Shown here: in pieces, positions 41,002 to 48,809 of the stretch | Layout: each line of letters starts with the position of its first letter | How positions within the stretch are numbered: the first letter of the stretch is position 1 | NCBI GenBank assembly: GCA_026125285.1 | Contig: JAHCLO010000040.1 | Location: 1-48,809 of the forward strand | Reading direction: 5' to 3' | Origin: Verrucomicrobiia bacterium | Lineage (GTDB): Bacteria; Verrucomicrobiota; Verrucomicrobiia; Limisphaerales; JADLHS01 | DNA: 48,809 nucleotides | Position numbers and translations under genes: made by a program | Notes under the pieces: generated by a model | The model's database searches: none | The model's input: the letters and a program-made list of their open reading frames with translations, nothing else | What the model was told of the DNA's origin: nothing

Positions 41002-42183
41002 TCAAGTGGGTGTGCCGGGTGTGAGGCGCGCCGGTTCTTCCAGAATGTCGAGGATCGCCTTTGCGCAATAAACCCGATCCCGCTTCGCCTCGCTGACTTC
41101 CTTCAGCACCTTCAGCTTTTCCAACTGCCCGATGGCACGCATCACGGTGTTGTAGGCCAGGTTCAATTTGTCCTCTGCCCCGCGCGGCGTCAGGAAGGGA
41201 TTGGCGGCGACCATGTCCAACAATTGCAACGCCACTTTCGTTCCAGCCTGACCCGACAGCTTGTCGCGCCAGTCCACCAGTAATTGATTCAACCGCTCGG
41301 CCCGGCTCAGGGCATCCTCCGATTGTCGCGCCACGCCATTCAGGAAGTACTGCACCCAGTCTTCCCAATCGCCGTTTTCGGAAACGCTGCGCAAGCCATC
41401 GTAGTAATCCGCCCGCGTGGCCTCGAAGAAAGCCGAGAGATACAGCAGCGGCGCGGGCAGAATGTCCCGCTCACAAAGTTGAAGAGTGATGAGCAATCGC
41501 CCGACGCGACCATTGCCGTCGAGAAACGGATGGATCGCCTCGAATTGGTAATGCGCGAGCGCCACATGGACCAACGGCGGTAACATGCGCTCGTGCAGGA
41601 ATTTCTCCCACGCGGACAAATGTTCACCCAACACGTCTGGTGGCGGAGGCACGTACTTGGCCTGGGCCAGCGTTTCGCCCGGACGGCCAATCCAATTCTG
41701 TGATCGCCGGAACTCTCCTGGAGTGGCGTGACCGCCGCGCACGCCCGTCATCAGGTGTTCATGGAGTTCCTTCACGAGCCGTAGCGAGAGCGGCAGCGAA
41801 TCCAACCGCTTCAAACCGTGCTCCAGCGCCTTCACGTAATTGCCGACCTCGCGCAAATCATCCGGGCTGCGTTCGACCGTTGCTCCGGCTTCAGCGGCCA
41901 GCAACTCGCCCAGCGTGGCCTGCGTGCCCTCGATGCGGCTCGACAACACAGCCTCGCGCCGGATGAACGGGCGGATCAGGATGTGAGGGTTCGGTAATCG
42001 GCGTCCCTCACCGGCCAGTCGGCCTATGAGCATGGACGCCTCGGCGAGCGCGTTGGCCAGCGCCGGAGTCCAATCCAACGACGGCGGCAGGGGGTTGGGA
42101 TGAAAAGCGCGATAGCCCTCCAGCGTTGTGATCCAACGCCCGGAGGCTTTGCCCGGATTCGATTTGCCGGATGCTTTGGCCAT
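41002..42183 (-). CDS. Fic-family AMP-transferase with inhibitory helix
   Basis: The 393-residue protein has the Fic motif HPFLDGNGRVGR (218-229). It also has an N-terminal inhibitory motif SSRIEG (81-86), typical of self-inhibited class II Fic proteins. A Fic_N-like region (about 30-100) and a C-terminal winged-helix (AYNTVMRAIGQLEKLKVLKEV) complete the usual layout. It would transfer AMP or another NMP to a protein hydroxyl when inhibition is relieved. No antitoxin gene is adjacent, consistent with the built-in inhibitory helix. The target protein is unknown. Confidence 0.9.
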   Translation of the reverse strand: MAKASGKSNPGKASGRWITTLEGYRAFHPNPLPPSLDWTPALANALAEASMLIGRLAGEGRRLPNPHILIRPFIRREAVLSSRIEGTQATLGELLAAEAGATVERSPDDLREVGNYVKALEHGLKRLDSLPLSLRLVKELHEHLMTGVRGGHATPGEFRRSQNWIGRPGETLAQAKYVPPPPDVLGEHLSAWEKFLHERMLPPLVHVALAHYQFEAIHPFLDGNGRVGRLLITLQLCERDILPAPLLYLSAFFEATRADYYDGLRSVSENGDWEDWVQYFLNGVARQSEDALSRAERLNQLLVDWRDKLSGQAGTKVALQLLDMVAANPFLTPRGAEDKLNLAYNTVMRAIGQLEKLKVLKEVSEAKRDRVYCAKAILDILEEPARLTPGTPT

Positions 42184-42312
42184 GCCCAGCCATGATGTGT
42201 CTATTTCAAAACAACCGCAAGAAGTGAAACAGCCGGGTTTGCTATTTCAGTCGGCGAAAACAAGGGGCCGGCGTGTTTCAGCCATCGCCGAAGACCTGAC
42301 GCAGCAGCGCGG

Positions 42313-42660
42313 CAGGCAACCACGCAACCACTGGCGCTATTCGCCGATGTGGCGTGGGGCTACTTACTGCCGGGTGAATCGCCTTGGCAAACTGTTGTCG
42401 TGACCGTGACGACCTGCGGTCTCGTCGTCGAGCAACGCACCCATCATCAAGTCACGGGCGAACCAATGAAGTTTCTCTCGCTCGCCGACTGGACCGGCAT
42501 CGTTGAAACCGAACTGTTCGCACCGACGTACAGGAGCTGCGGCTTGGCAACGGTTCGGTATCCCGTTCTTGAAATCGAAGCGCGCGTCGAACCCTTCGAG
42601 AAGGGTCGCGGTTTTTCACTCCGCGCATTGCGGGCTGGGAAGCCACGCGTTCTACAATAA
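42313..42660 (+). pseudogene. Fragment of an error-prone DNA polymerase/DnaE C-terminal region
   Basis: In frame from about 42313 the translation QATTQPLALFADVAWGYLLPG, GEPMKFLSLADWTGIVETELFAPTY and YPVLEIEARVEPFEKGRGFSLRALRAGKP matches the end of DnaE-type polymerase III alpha subunits. That is the OB-fold region with a PMKFLSLADWTG-type motif. The catalytic part is absent and no start is seen, so this is a remnant. It ends inside the last bases of the SMC gene, which is convergent. Confidence 0.6.
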
Positions 42661-44364
42661 GCCATGCTCTGGGGGGCGGAACTCCAGCGCTGCCCGAATG
42701 AATGGCAAAGCTTCTGCCATCGCCTGATCGAATTCGTCTTCCCGCAATACACGCCGCTTCTCGTTCAAGGTTACTACAGAGCCCCCGTAATCAACATTTT
42801 TGGTGTCAACGACGCCGAGGATTAACTGTGAGTCTTCAGGCTGATTCCGTCTGATGAACTCGATAATTCTTTGATGATTTACGGCGTCCTGTTCCTGTTG
42901 AATCGGTGAGTCAATAACTATGGGGCAGTAGGCGGATGATGCTCGCTGCCGCATCACCTGGAGGATGCTGAAGACGTAAGCCAAGACGGCCCGCGGTTGG
43001 TCGCTTCCTTGATCATGTATTCTCGCGGTGAAATCCGGATATGAATCCTCGGACAACCCCGCGACTGACAATTCAATCAGGTAGCGCTTCATCAGTGTTT
43101 TGAACTCCTGATTGATTTCCGCCTTTTTCTCTCGACTGGTGAAGCTGTCCAATTGCGTTTTTAGGCCATCGATTTCTTGCTGAATCTCGACTGTCTTAAG
43201 ATTGGCTTCAGTGAGATTGCCCTGAAGCACCGCCTTTAATTTCTTTTTGCTTTCGCTGTCGATCAAGTCCTTGAGCTGAACCTGTTCGCGCTTCTTTTCG
43301 AGAAGCGCGCGGACTTTGGCCGTTTCAATATCGTGCTCACGATGCTCACCACTGATTCTCGCGATCTTGCCGTTTACTTCCTGCAATTCGCCCTGGAGCT
43401 TTTGGAGAAGTTCTTCCAGCTTGCCCTCATCTAGCGCAATTCCGAAGATTTCAGCGAACGACACGTTGTAGGCTGCGCCACAGGTTGGGCAATCAACGTG
43501 GTCATCCAGTTTCTCAAGAAACTTGTAGTCGGAGTTTATTTCGCCAAGCGCATTGCCAACGACCTCGATCTGGCTTTCGACCTCCATCTTGGTGTTATAC
43601 AACTCGACGAGCTTCTCTTTAATCTTTTCGGATGCCTTTTGCAGCTCGCCGCACAAAACGAGCAGTTCTTTGATTTCTTCCTGAAACGCCTCAAGATCAA
43701 TGTTGAACTCAACCTCCTGATATTTCTCGTTTATTTGATCACGCACGGCCTTCAAAACCTTGGCCTTGGCCTGCGCTTCAGCCATCTGCTCTTTGACTTT
43801 GAGGTGCTTGCCTTTGATTTCGTAGTAGCTGTTGGGCTTCAAACCCACATGGTATTCGATCAAATCCCTCCGCCAGTTCTTGATTTGCTGAAGTTTCTCG
43901 AAGCTGTTCCACGTCTCGACCCAGCCCTTGTCCTGATCTACGTAGAATGGCAAAAAGAGGTAGGCTGGCGGCGGGGTGATTAACTCTCCAGACTGCGCAG
44001 TCAATTTGATTCCAAATCGCAAAAGTTGTGCAAGATGGATGCCCAAACCTTTCGTCACAGACGTGAACGAATCCAGCGGAGTGCCGTTCTTGTCGAAGAT
44101 CGTGTAACTGCTCCCGCTTCTCAAAATACTGAATTCCCGGTCGCCGACGGAAAAGTGCACCAGGACTCTTGAGATTGATTCTTTCCAGTGCTTCAGCATT
44201 CGCGGCTCTGCCCCGAAAGCGTAGTAGATACTCTTGATCAGGGAAGATTTGCCGGTGTCATTCTCGCCCGTGATTACTGTCGTTCGCGGGTGGAAGTCTA
44301 TTATCCGCGCTCGCTCCGTGTCGGACGACATCAGGATGAGCCTTTTTATTAAAAAGGGCCACAT
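42652..44364 (-). CDS. SMC/Rad50-like ATPase (LmuB-like)
   Basis: The 570-residue protein has Walker A GENDTGKS (33-40). A long coiled coil (about 185-430) holds one zinc-hook motif CPTC (C292, C295). The signature region is near 453-460 (SDQPRAVL) and Walker B is PIVIDSP (481-487). This is the layout of SMC-type ATPases that pair through a zinc hook. It follows a DUF4297 nuclease gene by 41 bases on the same strand, which is the arrangement of Lamassu systems with a Cap4-type nuclease (LmuA-LmuB). In such systems the ATPase senses aberrant DNA and releases the nuclease. Confidence 0.8.
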   Translation of the reverse strand: MWPFLIKRLILMSSDTERARIIDFHPRTTVITGENDTGKSSLIKSIYYAFGAEPRMLKHWKESISRVLVHFSVGDREFSILRSGSSYTIFDKNGTPLDSFTSVTKGLGIHLAQLLRFGIKLTAQSGELITPPPAYLFLPFYVDQDKGWVETWNSFEKLQQIKNWRRDLIEYHVGLKPNSYYEIKGKHLKVKEQMAEAQAKAKVLKAVRDQINEKYQEVEFNIDLEAFQEEIKELLVLCGELQKASEKIKEKLVELYNTKMEVESQIEVVGNALGEINSDYKFLEKLDDHVDCPTCGAAYNVSFAEIFGIALDEGKLEELLQKLQGELQEVNGKIARISGEHREHDIETAKVRALLEKKREQVQLKDLIDSESKKKLKAVLQGNLTEANLKTVEIQQEIDGLKTQLDSFTSREKKAEINQEFKTLMKRYLIELSVAGLSEDSYPDFTARIHDQGSDQPRAVLAYVFSILQVMRQRASSAYCPIVIDSPIQQEQDAVNHQRIIEFIRRNQPEDSQLILGVVDTKNVDYGGSVVTLNEKRRVLREDEFDQAMAEALPFIRAALEFRPPEHGLL

Positions 44365-44405
44365 GCGTTTTCTTTCGTAGATTCCGCAACAGTCGGCGGA
44401 AGTTT

Positions 44406-45542
44406 TTATTCTTCACTGGCTTCAAATAGGATAATGGCGGTCAAGTAATCACGGCTAAACGGTATTGGCGCGCTCTTCGTCATGGCATCGAAGCGCTGCA
44501 AAGCGGCGGAGATCAATTCGCGCAGCGTTAGCGATGGATTCGCACGTTTCGCTGCGGCAACTGCTGATTTAATGGCGCGTTGGGTCGCCATCAATACCGT
44601 GTTGGAAAAGTCCATCCGCTGAACCGCATACTTCTTGAAGGCATTGCGCCAGCGATTCACTTCGCCGAACGGGTATCCCTCTGCAGTTAGCGCCTGATTT
44701 ATGGCATCCCACCGTTCCCGCTCCCCTTGTTCTTCGTGCGAAACAATCGTCGCGAGCATCTCCTCGAATTCGGCACGGGTGATTCCCTTTAATGAAATCA
44801 ATTCTTCTTTCGTGCCTGGCGAACGCTCATGGTTTGTTTTCCGGGCAATCGCCGTCGCAATCGCGCGATGGCCCGGCACGGCTGCGAACTTTCCATTTGG
44901 TCGGATTTCATTCAGAAAACTGGCGAACTCGCCCGCCGTATGAGTCGCGTGACCGTCGAGGCTCAGTGGGTCGGTCGAAAATCTTGTGATGATGTCACAA
45001 AGCGGGCTGTAAGCGAGGTTGTGTTCTTGTTGTATGGCTTGGCTGAACTCTTTCAAGGTGTCCTTGCAGAGTTCGGCCAACTCGAAACCATCGACGTTGA
45101 TGGTCTTTTGGGGATCGTCCTTGTGCTTGATGGCAAACTGCGCGTTGCTGACGAAGTTCAGCGTTCTCGCGGTTGTGGGAAACGCGACCTTGTTCGCATA
45201 CATCTTGCCGACAATGGAATTCAACTCTTCGTCGTTTGCTGCCTTTTCTCGCTTCAGGAGCAGCTTAACCGTCCAATGAGCACCTTTCTTGGTTTTGACC
45301 TGATAGAAATCAATCGCTGTCGGGTTCGCCCCTGAATCGAGCACGACTACATCGTCGTGGTAGTCGAACAACACAAGATAGTCCTGTCCCGTCCGATGCA
45401 GTTTCAAAAGGAGACAAAACGCCCAGCTCTTCTGCCAGTCCACGCGATTGGATGACCGACTACCGCTAACCTCTCTCGGTTTGACAGCAAAAACCTGTTC
45501 AAGAAGGGAGAGTTGCCTTGGAGATGTCGGATCGCCATGCAT
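44406..45542 (-). CDS. DUF4297/Cap4-type dsDNA nuclease (LmuA-like)
   Basis: From the ATG at 45542 (MHGDPTSPRQ) the 378-residue protein has the DUF4297 start SGSRSSNRVDWQKSWAFC. A PD-(D/E)xK-type catalytic set follows, with D69 in DDVVVLDS and Q81/K83 in DFYQVKTK. The C-terminal two thirds are helical and not recognised, and are probably the part that contacts the ATPase. Cap4-type nucleases are the effector of several anti-phage systems. Next to the SMC-like ATPase it fits Lamassu with a Cap4 effector. A 17-codon longer frame overlaps the DUF262 stop. Confidence 0.82.
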   Translation of the reverse strand: MHGDPTSPRQLSLLEQVFAVKPREVSGSRSSNRVDWQKSWAFCLLLKLHRTGQDYLVLFDYHDDVVVLDSGANPTAIDFYQVKTKKGAHWTVKLLLKREKAANDEELNSIVGKMYANKVAFPTTARTLNFVSNAQFAIKHKDDPQKTINVDGFELAELCKDTLKEFSQAIQQEHNLAYSPLCDIITRFSTDPLSLDGHATHTAGEFASFLNEIRPNGKFAAVPGHRAIATAIARKTNHERSPGTKEELISLKGITRAEFEEMLATIVSHEEQGERERWDAINQALTAEGYPFGEVNRWRNAFKKYAVQRMDFSNTVLMATQRAIKSAVAAAKRANPSLTLRELISAALQRFDAMTKSAPIPFSRDYLTAIILFEASEE

Positions 45543-45583
45543 TCTGATTGTGGTCCTGATGCTACGCAAACATGCCTTCGACC

Positions 45584-47311
45584 TCAACATGTGATGTCTT
45601 GCCGAGGTTCACGGCGGGATCGTTCCGAGGTATGCGTTGAGCCTTTTGGCATCAACTCGCGGCGCTTCGCCAGGAACGCTTTGTAGCTGCCGAGTTCAAG
45701 CAGAGCCGAATCGGTCGGGATGCACTGCGCATCCAACGTGGCTACGCCGGCTTTCTCAATCAACGCCGGGAAATAATCCACGGGCGGCTTGTCGCTGATG
45801 GCGCGATTTGTCTTGCCGCCGATGAAAGCGAGGTTGGCGATGTCGTCGGCCTCGCGTGGCTGATACGTGCCCTTGAGCACTGCTTTCGGGAAAACGTGGT
45901 GGAATTGCAGTTTGTGATGCGTGCCGGAGTGATCGTGGGAAATGATGAGGTTCGAACGCCAATCCTTTGCTCCGTCGGCCCGGAACGCAAGGAACATCGT
46001 TTTGAATAGCGCGCTGCGCTGGTTACGTCCTTCCAATTCTTCGGGCACGACATCCAGACGCCCTACCTGTTGTCGGAGGCGCTCAATCAACTCAGGGACG
46101 CCACCGCCTTGCTTGAGGGTAGTCAAATCCTGGTCCAATACCGTTTCACTCGAACCACGGGAGTAACGGCCTTTTGCATTTGCGACCAACGCCCAGAAGC
46201 GGAGTCTCTCTGCCTCTTCAGGCGTGATGTTGTAGTTCCGCCGATGGGCAAAGAAACCGAGCGTGACGATCAGGTAGGGCGAGGCAAGCAAAGCCGGGCT
46301 GTCTATGCCGACGTTGCTTTTCAGGAAATTCAAGGCGAACTCCATGCCCTGGCAGCTTTCCTTCCAAGCTTGCTGCAACGATTCGAGTCTGAGTCTGCCA
46401 ACGGTAAGAAATCGTGACTGCCCCGTGGCGAACACGACCAGGTTTTTGAGATGCAAACCCAAATCCAGAAAGAAACCCGCCTCGGCACACTCCTTCTGGA
46501 ACTGCTGAAAGATCGCGAGCGAGTTGCGCCACTTCGCGGTAATCTGAGCCAGCGCCAAATCTGAGCTGCGGAGCTTCGCCCCAAGCGAATTCACGCGCAC
46601 AAAGATTTCCGTTACTTCGTCATACGAATAGGCGCGCTCCAAAATGTCCATTCGATACACGTATTCCTTGATCTTGCGCAACTGTGCGAGCCGGCGGCTG
46701 TATTTCTCTGCTCGCGGGTCATCAAGGTCCGTGATGCCCGCGCGTTTGAGAAAAGAGCGGTCGCTGTTCGATTGAAAAACTTCCGTGACCTTCACCCATT
46801 GTGGCAACTGCTCCAGCTTCCGGGTGGCGACGACAAAAGTCATCTTGTTGAACCGCTGCAACAACTCGTCTTCGGAGGAATCGGCTTCGTCGTCAATCAA
46901 ATCATCCTCGTCATCCCCAGCGTCCTCGTTGACTTCGGTCACGACCTCCAGGTTGTCGGGATGCTCCAGATTGAACAGAATCTCAATCGGGCGACTGTGA
47001 CCTCGGACTTTGACGGGCTTCCCGCGGATGATCGCCGAGAGCGAGGTCAGCCGCTGCTGTCCGTCCAGCAGCAATTGCGTGCTTTGGAGAGGACTTCTCT
47101 CCTGGATGACGGCAAATTCCTGCAACGGCACTTCTTCATCCGTTTCCCAAAGCAAAATCGCTCCGGACGGATAGCCCCGATAAAGGGAGTCGAGCAGATC
47201 GCGGACACGCGACTTTTTCCAGACGTAGCGCCGCTGCATCTCGGGCAAGCGGATTTCGCCACGCTCGATCTTGGTCACCAACTCGTCGACGGTTTTCTCT
47301 GCTTTGCCCAT
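45584..47311 (-). CDS. DUF262/DUF1524 (GmrSD-like) modification-dependent nuclease
   Basis: The 575-residue protein has a DUF262 N-terminal domain with LLLDGQQRLTSL (DGQQR at 83-87), the nucleotide-binding motif of GmrS-like proteins. The C-terminal HNH-like region has LQFHHVFPKAVLKG (H471, H472) and IANLAFIGGKTN, as in DUF1524/GmrD. Single-chain GmrSD proteins cut glucosylated or otherwise modified phage DNA. An acidic loop (about 129-150) is rich in Asp and Glu and unusual. It lies 24 bases after the helicase stop (47336) and 41 bases before the DUF4297 gene. Confidence 0.88.
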   Translation of the reverse strand: MGKAEKTVDELVTKIERGEIRLPEMQRRYVWKKSRVRDLLDSLYRGYPSGAILLWETDEEVPLQEFAVIQERSPLQSTQLLLDGQQRLTSLSAIIRGKPVKVRGHSRPIEILFNLEHPDNLEVVTEVNEDAGDDEDDLIDDEADSSEDELLQRFNKMTFVVATRKLEQLPQWVKVTEVFQSNSDRSFLKRAGITDLDDPRAEKYSRRLAQLRKIKEYVYRMDILERAYSYDEVTEIFVRVNSLGAKLRSSDLALAQITAKWRNSLAIFQQFQKECAEAGFFLDLGLHLKNLVVFATGQSRFLTVGRLRLESLQQAWKESCQGMEFALNFLKSNVGIDSPALLASPYLIVTLGFFAHRRNYNITPEEAERLRFWALVANAKGRYSRGSSETVLDQDLTTLKQGGGVPELIERLRQQVGRLDVVPEELEGRNQRSALFKTMFLAFRADGAKDWRSNLIISHDHSGTHHKLQFHHVFPKAVLKGTYQPREADDIANLAFIGGKTNRAISDKPPVDYFPALIEKAGVATLDAQCIPTDSALLELGSYKAFLAKRRELMPKGSTHTSERSRREPRQDITC

Positions 47312-47335
47312 ACGGTTGTGGCGTATTCGATGTCG

Positions 47336-48809
47336 TTACTCTCGCGCTACCACGGTGTCGTAAAGACCGTAATGCGTGAGCCCTTCGTGGCTCTCAATAC
47401 CGGTGTAACGGAGGGAAGCATCCTCGTATCGCCGGAAAGCAAACACGGCCTGATTCATCTGCTCGGTGTTGAACACCTTGAGCCGGACGAGCAGGTGAAA
47501 ATCCTTTACGGTTAAACCGGTGACCGTCTCGAACAGATCCGGCTCGATCTTGGTTATCACGTCTTGAAGCGTGTTCTCACGGAAATCGGTCAGATACATG
47601 AAGGCCGGAATGCGGGTCGCGAACTTGATGAGTTTTTCCTGGACGAGCTTGCGCTTGGACTTGAACTCCTTCTCCTCGGCGGTGAGTTCCTTCTTCTCTT
47701 TCGCCGACAAATCCTTGTCCTTCGCCTTGTTCTTCAATTCTTTGATTTTCTCGCTCTTGTTGATGATGGTTTCGATGATGTTGTCGCCAAGCGAACGCCA
47801 ACCCTCGATGTGCTCCACGGCAGCCATCGCCTCGGGATTGTCGAGGATGCGGCGTAAGGTGTCGTTGTCCACGTTCACGAGCAACGCGCTCTCCCACTTG
47901 CGCGCGAGCAACGTGGCCGAAGTCCCAGCCATCGCGATGTCGAGGATGCCGCCCGCGTCAATCTGCGTCATGTTCGCGCCGTCGTAGGCCAGCACAGGCA
48001 GGAATGATACAAGGTCTTTTACAGCGTTCTCCGGGTTGGGTTCGTTGGGCGAAAGACCGATGCCGTATTCGGAGAGTTGCCGTAGCGCGCGGGTGGGCGC
48101 GAAATCGAACACGAAACAAACTGGTTTGAGGATTTCTTCCTCATTCGGATCGTCGCCGTTGGGATTCTTGATGGACCACGGCGACTGTACGCGAAAGGCC
48201 GACTGAAAATACGTCTCGGGTGACTTCAGGTTGCGCAGCATCAAGATGGATGACCACTGCGGCACGGTGACGCCGGTTGTAAGCTTGCCGCACGACAGCG
48301 TGATCGTCTTGGTGTCGAACCCGCTGCCGATGGCCTGGCGGACGGGTGGAAGCGCATCCAAGCCGATGCCCGCCGTCGAACCCGCTGCGACCACCACATC
48401 ATACTCATGCCAGAAGACATTTTGCTTCTCGCCCAGCAGGTTCGCCATCGCGTGGCAGGCCGCGACGTTGGGCAGAAACCAGAATGAATGCTGGAGATAC
48501 GGCAGCAGGCGCACGTCCGAATACGGAAACGGCGGGCGCGTGCCGGTCTTGAGGTACTCGGTCGCCTTGGGCGCATAGCCGCCGCGGATGATGTCCAGCC
48601 ACTTTTGCACGTCGCTCTTGTGCTTGAACTGGGCCAGCACGCCTGTGCCCGTCGCCTCGAAAAACGCATTGAGATCAAACTCATCAAACTCCCCCGCGCT
48701 GGCGATGGCCACCAGCTCGTCGGGCATCTGATAGGTTAGCAGCCGCATCTGAGGAAGCGCGCCGTAGGGATTCCACTTGCCGGGATTCCTTTTTGCGAAC
48801 TCTTCCTTG
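47336..48809 (-). CDS. Helicase of a restriction system, C-terminal 490 residues (partial)
   Basis: The frame is open to base 48809 (first full codon 48808) and reads EEFAKRNPGKWNPYGALPQMRLLTYQMPDE. It then has helicase C-terminal motifs LSCGKLTTGVTVPQWSSILMLRNLKSPETYFQSAFRVQSPW, typical of motifs V and VI, and a long lysine-rich coiled coil (KNKAKDKDLSAKEKKELTAEEKE). It has no start codon of its own. Its parts match the missing half of the helicase at 1-933. The gene is followed by the DUF262 gene. Confidence 0.85.
   Translation of the reverse strand, partial: KEEFAKRNPGKWNPYGALPQMRLLTYQMPDELVAIASAGEFDEFDLNAFFEATGTGVLAQFKHKSDVQKWLDIIRGGYAPKATEYLKTGTRPPFPYSDVRLLPYLQHSFWFLPNVAACHAMANLLGEKQNVFWHEYDVVVAAGSTAGIGLDALPPVRQAIGSGFDTKTITLSCGKLTTGVTVPQWSSILMLRNLKSPETYFQSAFRVQSPWSIKNPNGDDPNEEEILKPVCFVFDFAPTRALRQLSEYGIGLSPNEPNPENAVKDLVSFLPVLAYDGANMTQIDAGGILDIAMAGTSATLLARKWESALLVNVDNDTLRRILDNPEAMAAVEHIEGWRSLGDNIIETIINKSEKIKELKNKAKDKDLSAKEKKELTAEEKEFKSKRKLVQEKLIKFATRIPAFMYLTDFRENTLQDVITKIEPDLFETVTGLTVKDFHLLVRLKVFNTEQMNQAVFAFRRYEDASLRYTGIESHEGLTHYGLYDTVVARE

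Noticed and set aside
1..48809. CRISPR array
   Set aside because: No regularly spaced direct repeats with unique spacers were seen; only palindromes at about 1 kb and a heptamer at 21.3 kb.

Overview
The window looks like one metagenome-style contig from a Verrucomicrobiota-type (PVC) bacterium, probably near the Pedosphaera/Limisphaera lineage. This is inferred from an ECF sigma factor with a TTHWSVV-type start, a Tat-exported DegT enzyme beside a Gfo/Idh protein with a C-terminal oxidoreductase domain, a DUF362 protein, and palindromic CCCCTACGGGG-type repeats. No ribosomal marker is present, so the assignment is tentative.

Layout. (1) 1-4.5 kb, minus strand: a restriction-modification-like operon (truncated DNA methyltransferase, RhuM-family protein, Eco57I-type methyltransferase, GIY-YIG/helicase). 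The helicase runs off base 1. (2) 4.6-24.3 kb: chromosome-like genes. These are an ECF sigma factor, an FCY1-type deaminase, a Ycf46-like AAA ATPase, tRNA-Arg(TCG), a glycosidase lipoprotein, a secreted DegT/Gfo-Idh/beta-propeller operon, an isopropylmalate dehydrogenase, a REC-metallo-beta-lactamase/DUF362 pair, a DUF6492 transferase diverging from eboD-eboF-like genes, and an RG-rich protein. The block ends in the 5' half of tRNA-Ser(CGA), cut in the anticodon stem. (3) 24.3-33.5 kb: remains of a conjugative element (excisionase-like HTH, truncated SNF2-like helicase, truncated TrbL-like protein, TrbJ/VirB5-like protein, lipoprotein, VirB4 C-terminus). Inside its transfer operon lies a cargo block: a short prokaryotic Argonaute with an HNH-APAZ partner, and a divergent proteasome-beta-like Ntn hydrolase with a candidate Ser1/Asp17/Lys33 triad. 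(4) 33.5-40.9 kb: a heavy-metal (probably copper) module with CusB, CusC, metal-binding proteins, a CnrYXH-like sigma circuit, two related small secreted proteins and an aspartyl protease. The RND pump gene is missing. (5) 41-48.8 kb: Fic protein, DNA polymerase fragment, SMC-like ATPase plus DUF4297 nuclease (Lamassu-like), a DUF262/GmrSD-like protein, and the C-terminal part of the same kind of helicase that starts at the left end.

Two structural points stand out. The window ends carry complementary parts of what looks like one helicase gene on one strand, so the ends may be adjacent in nature. Regions 5 and 1 would then form one defence island of about 10.7 kb. Also, several genes break abruptly (tRNA-Ser at 24345, TrbL/helicase at about 27000, VirB4/CusB at about 33470). 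These are deletion or integration scars, or assembly joins; the sequence alone cannot decide.

The strongest candidate for a little-described system is the 28.3-31.9 kb cargo. HNH-APAZ plus short Argonaute should form a guide-directed abortive-defence nuclease complex, and the adjacent Ser-type proteasome-like protein may be an accessory component.
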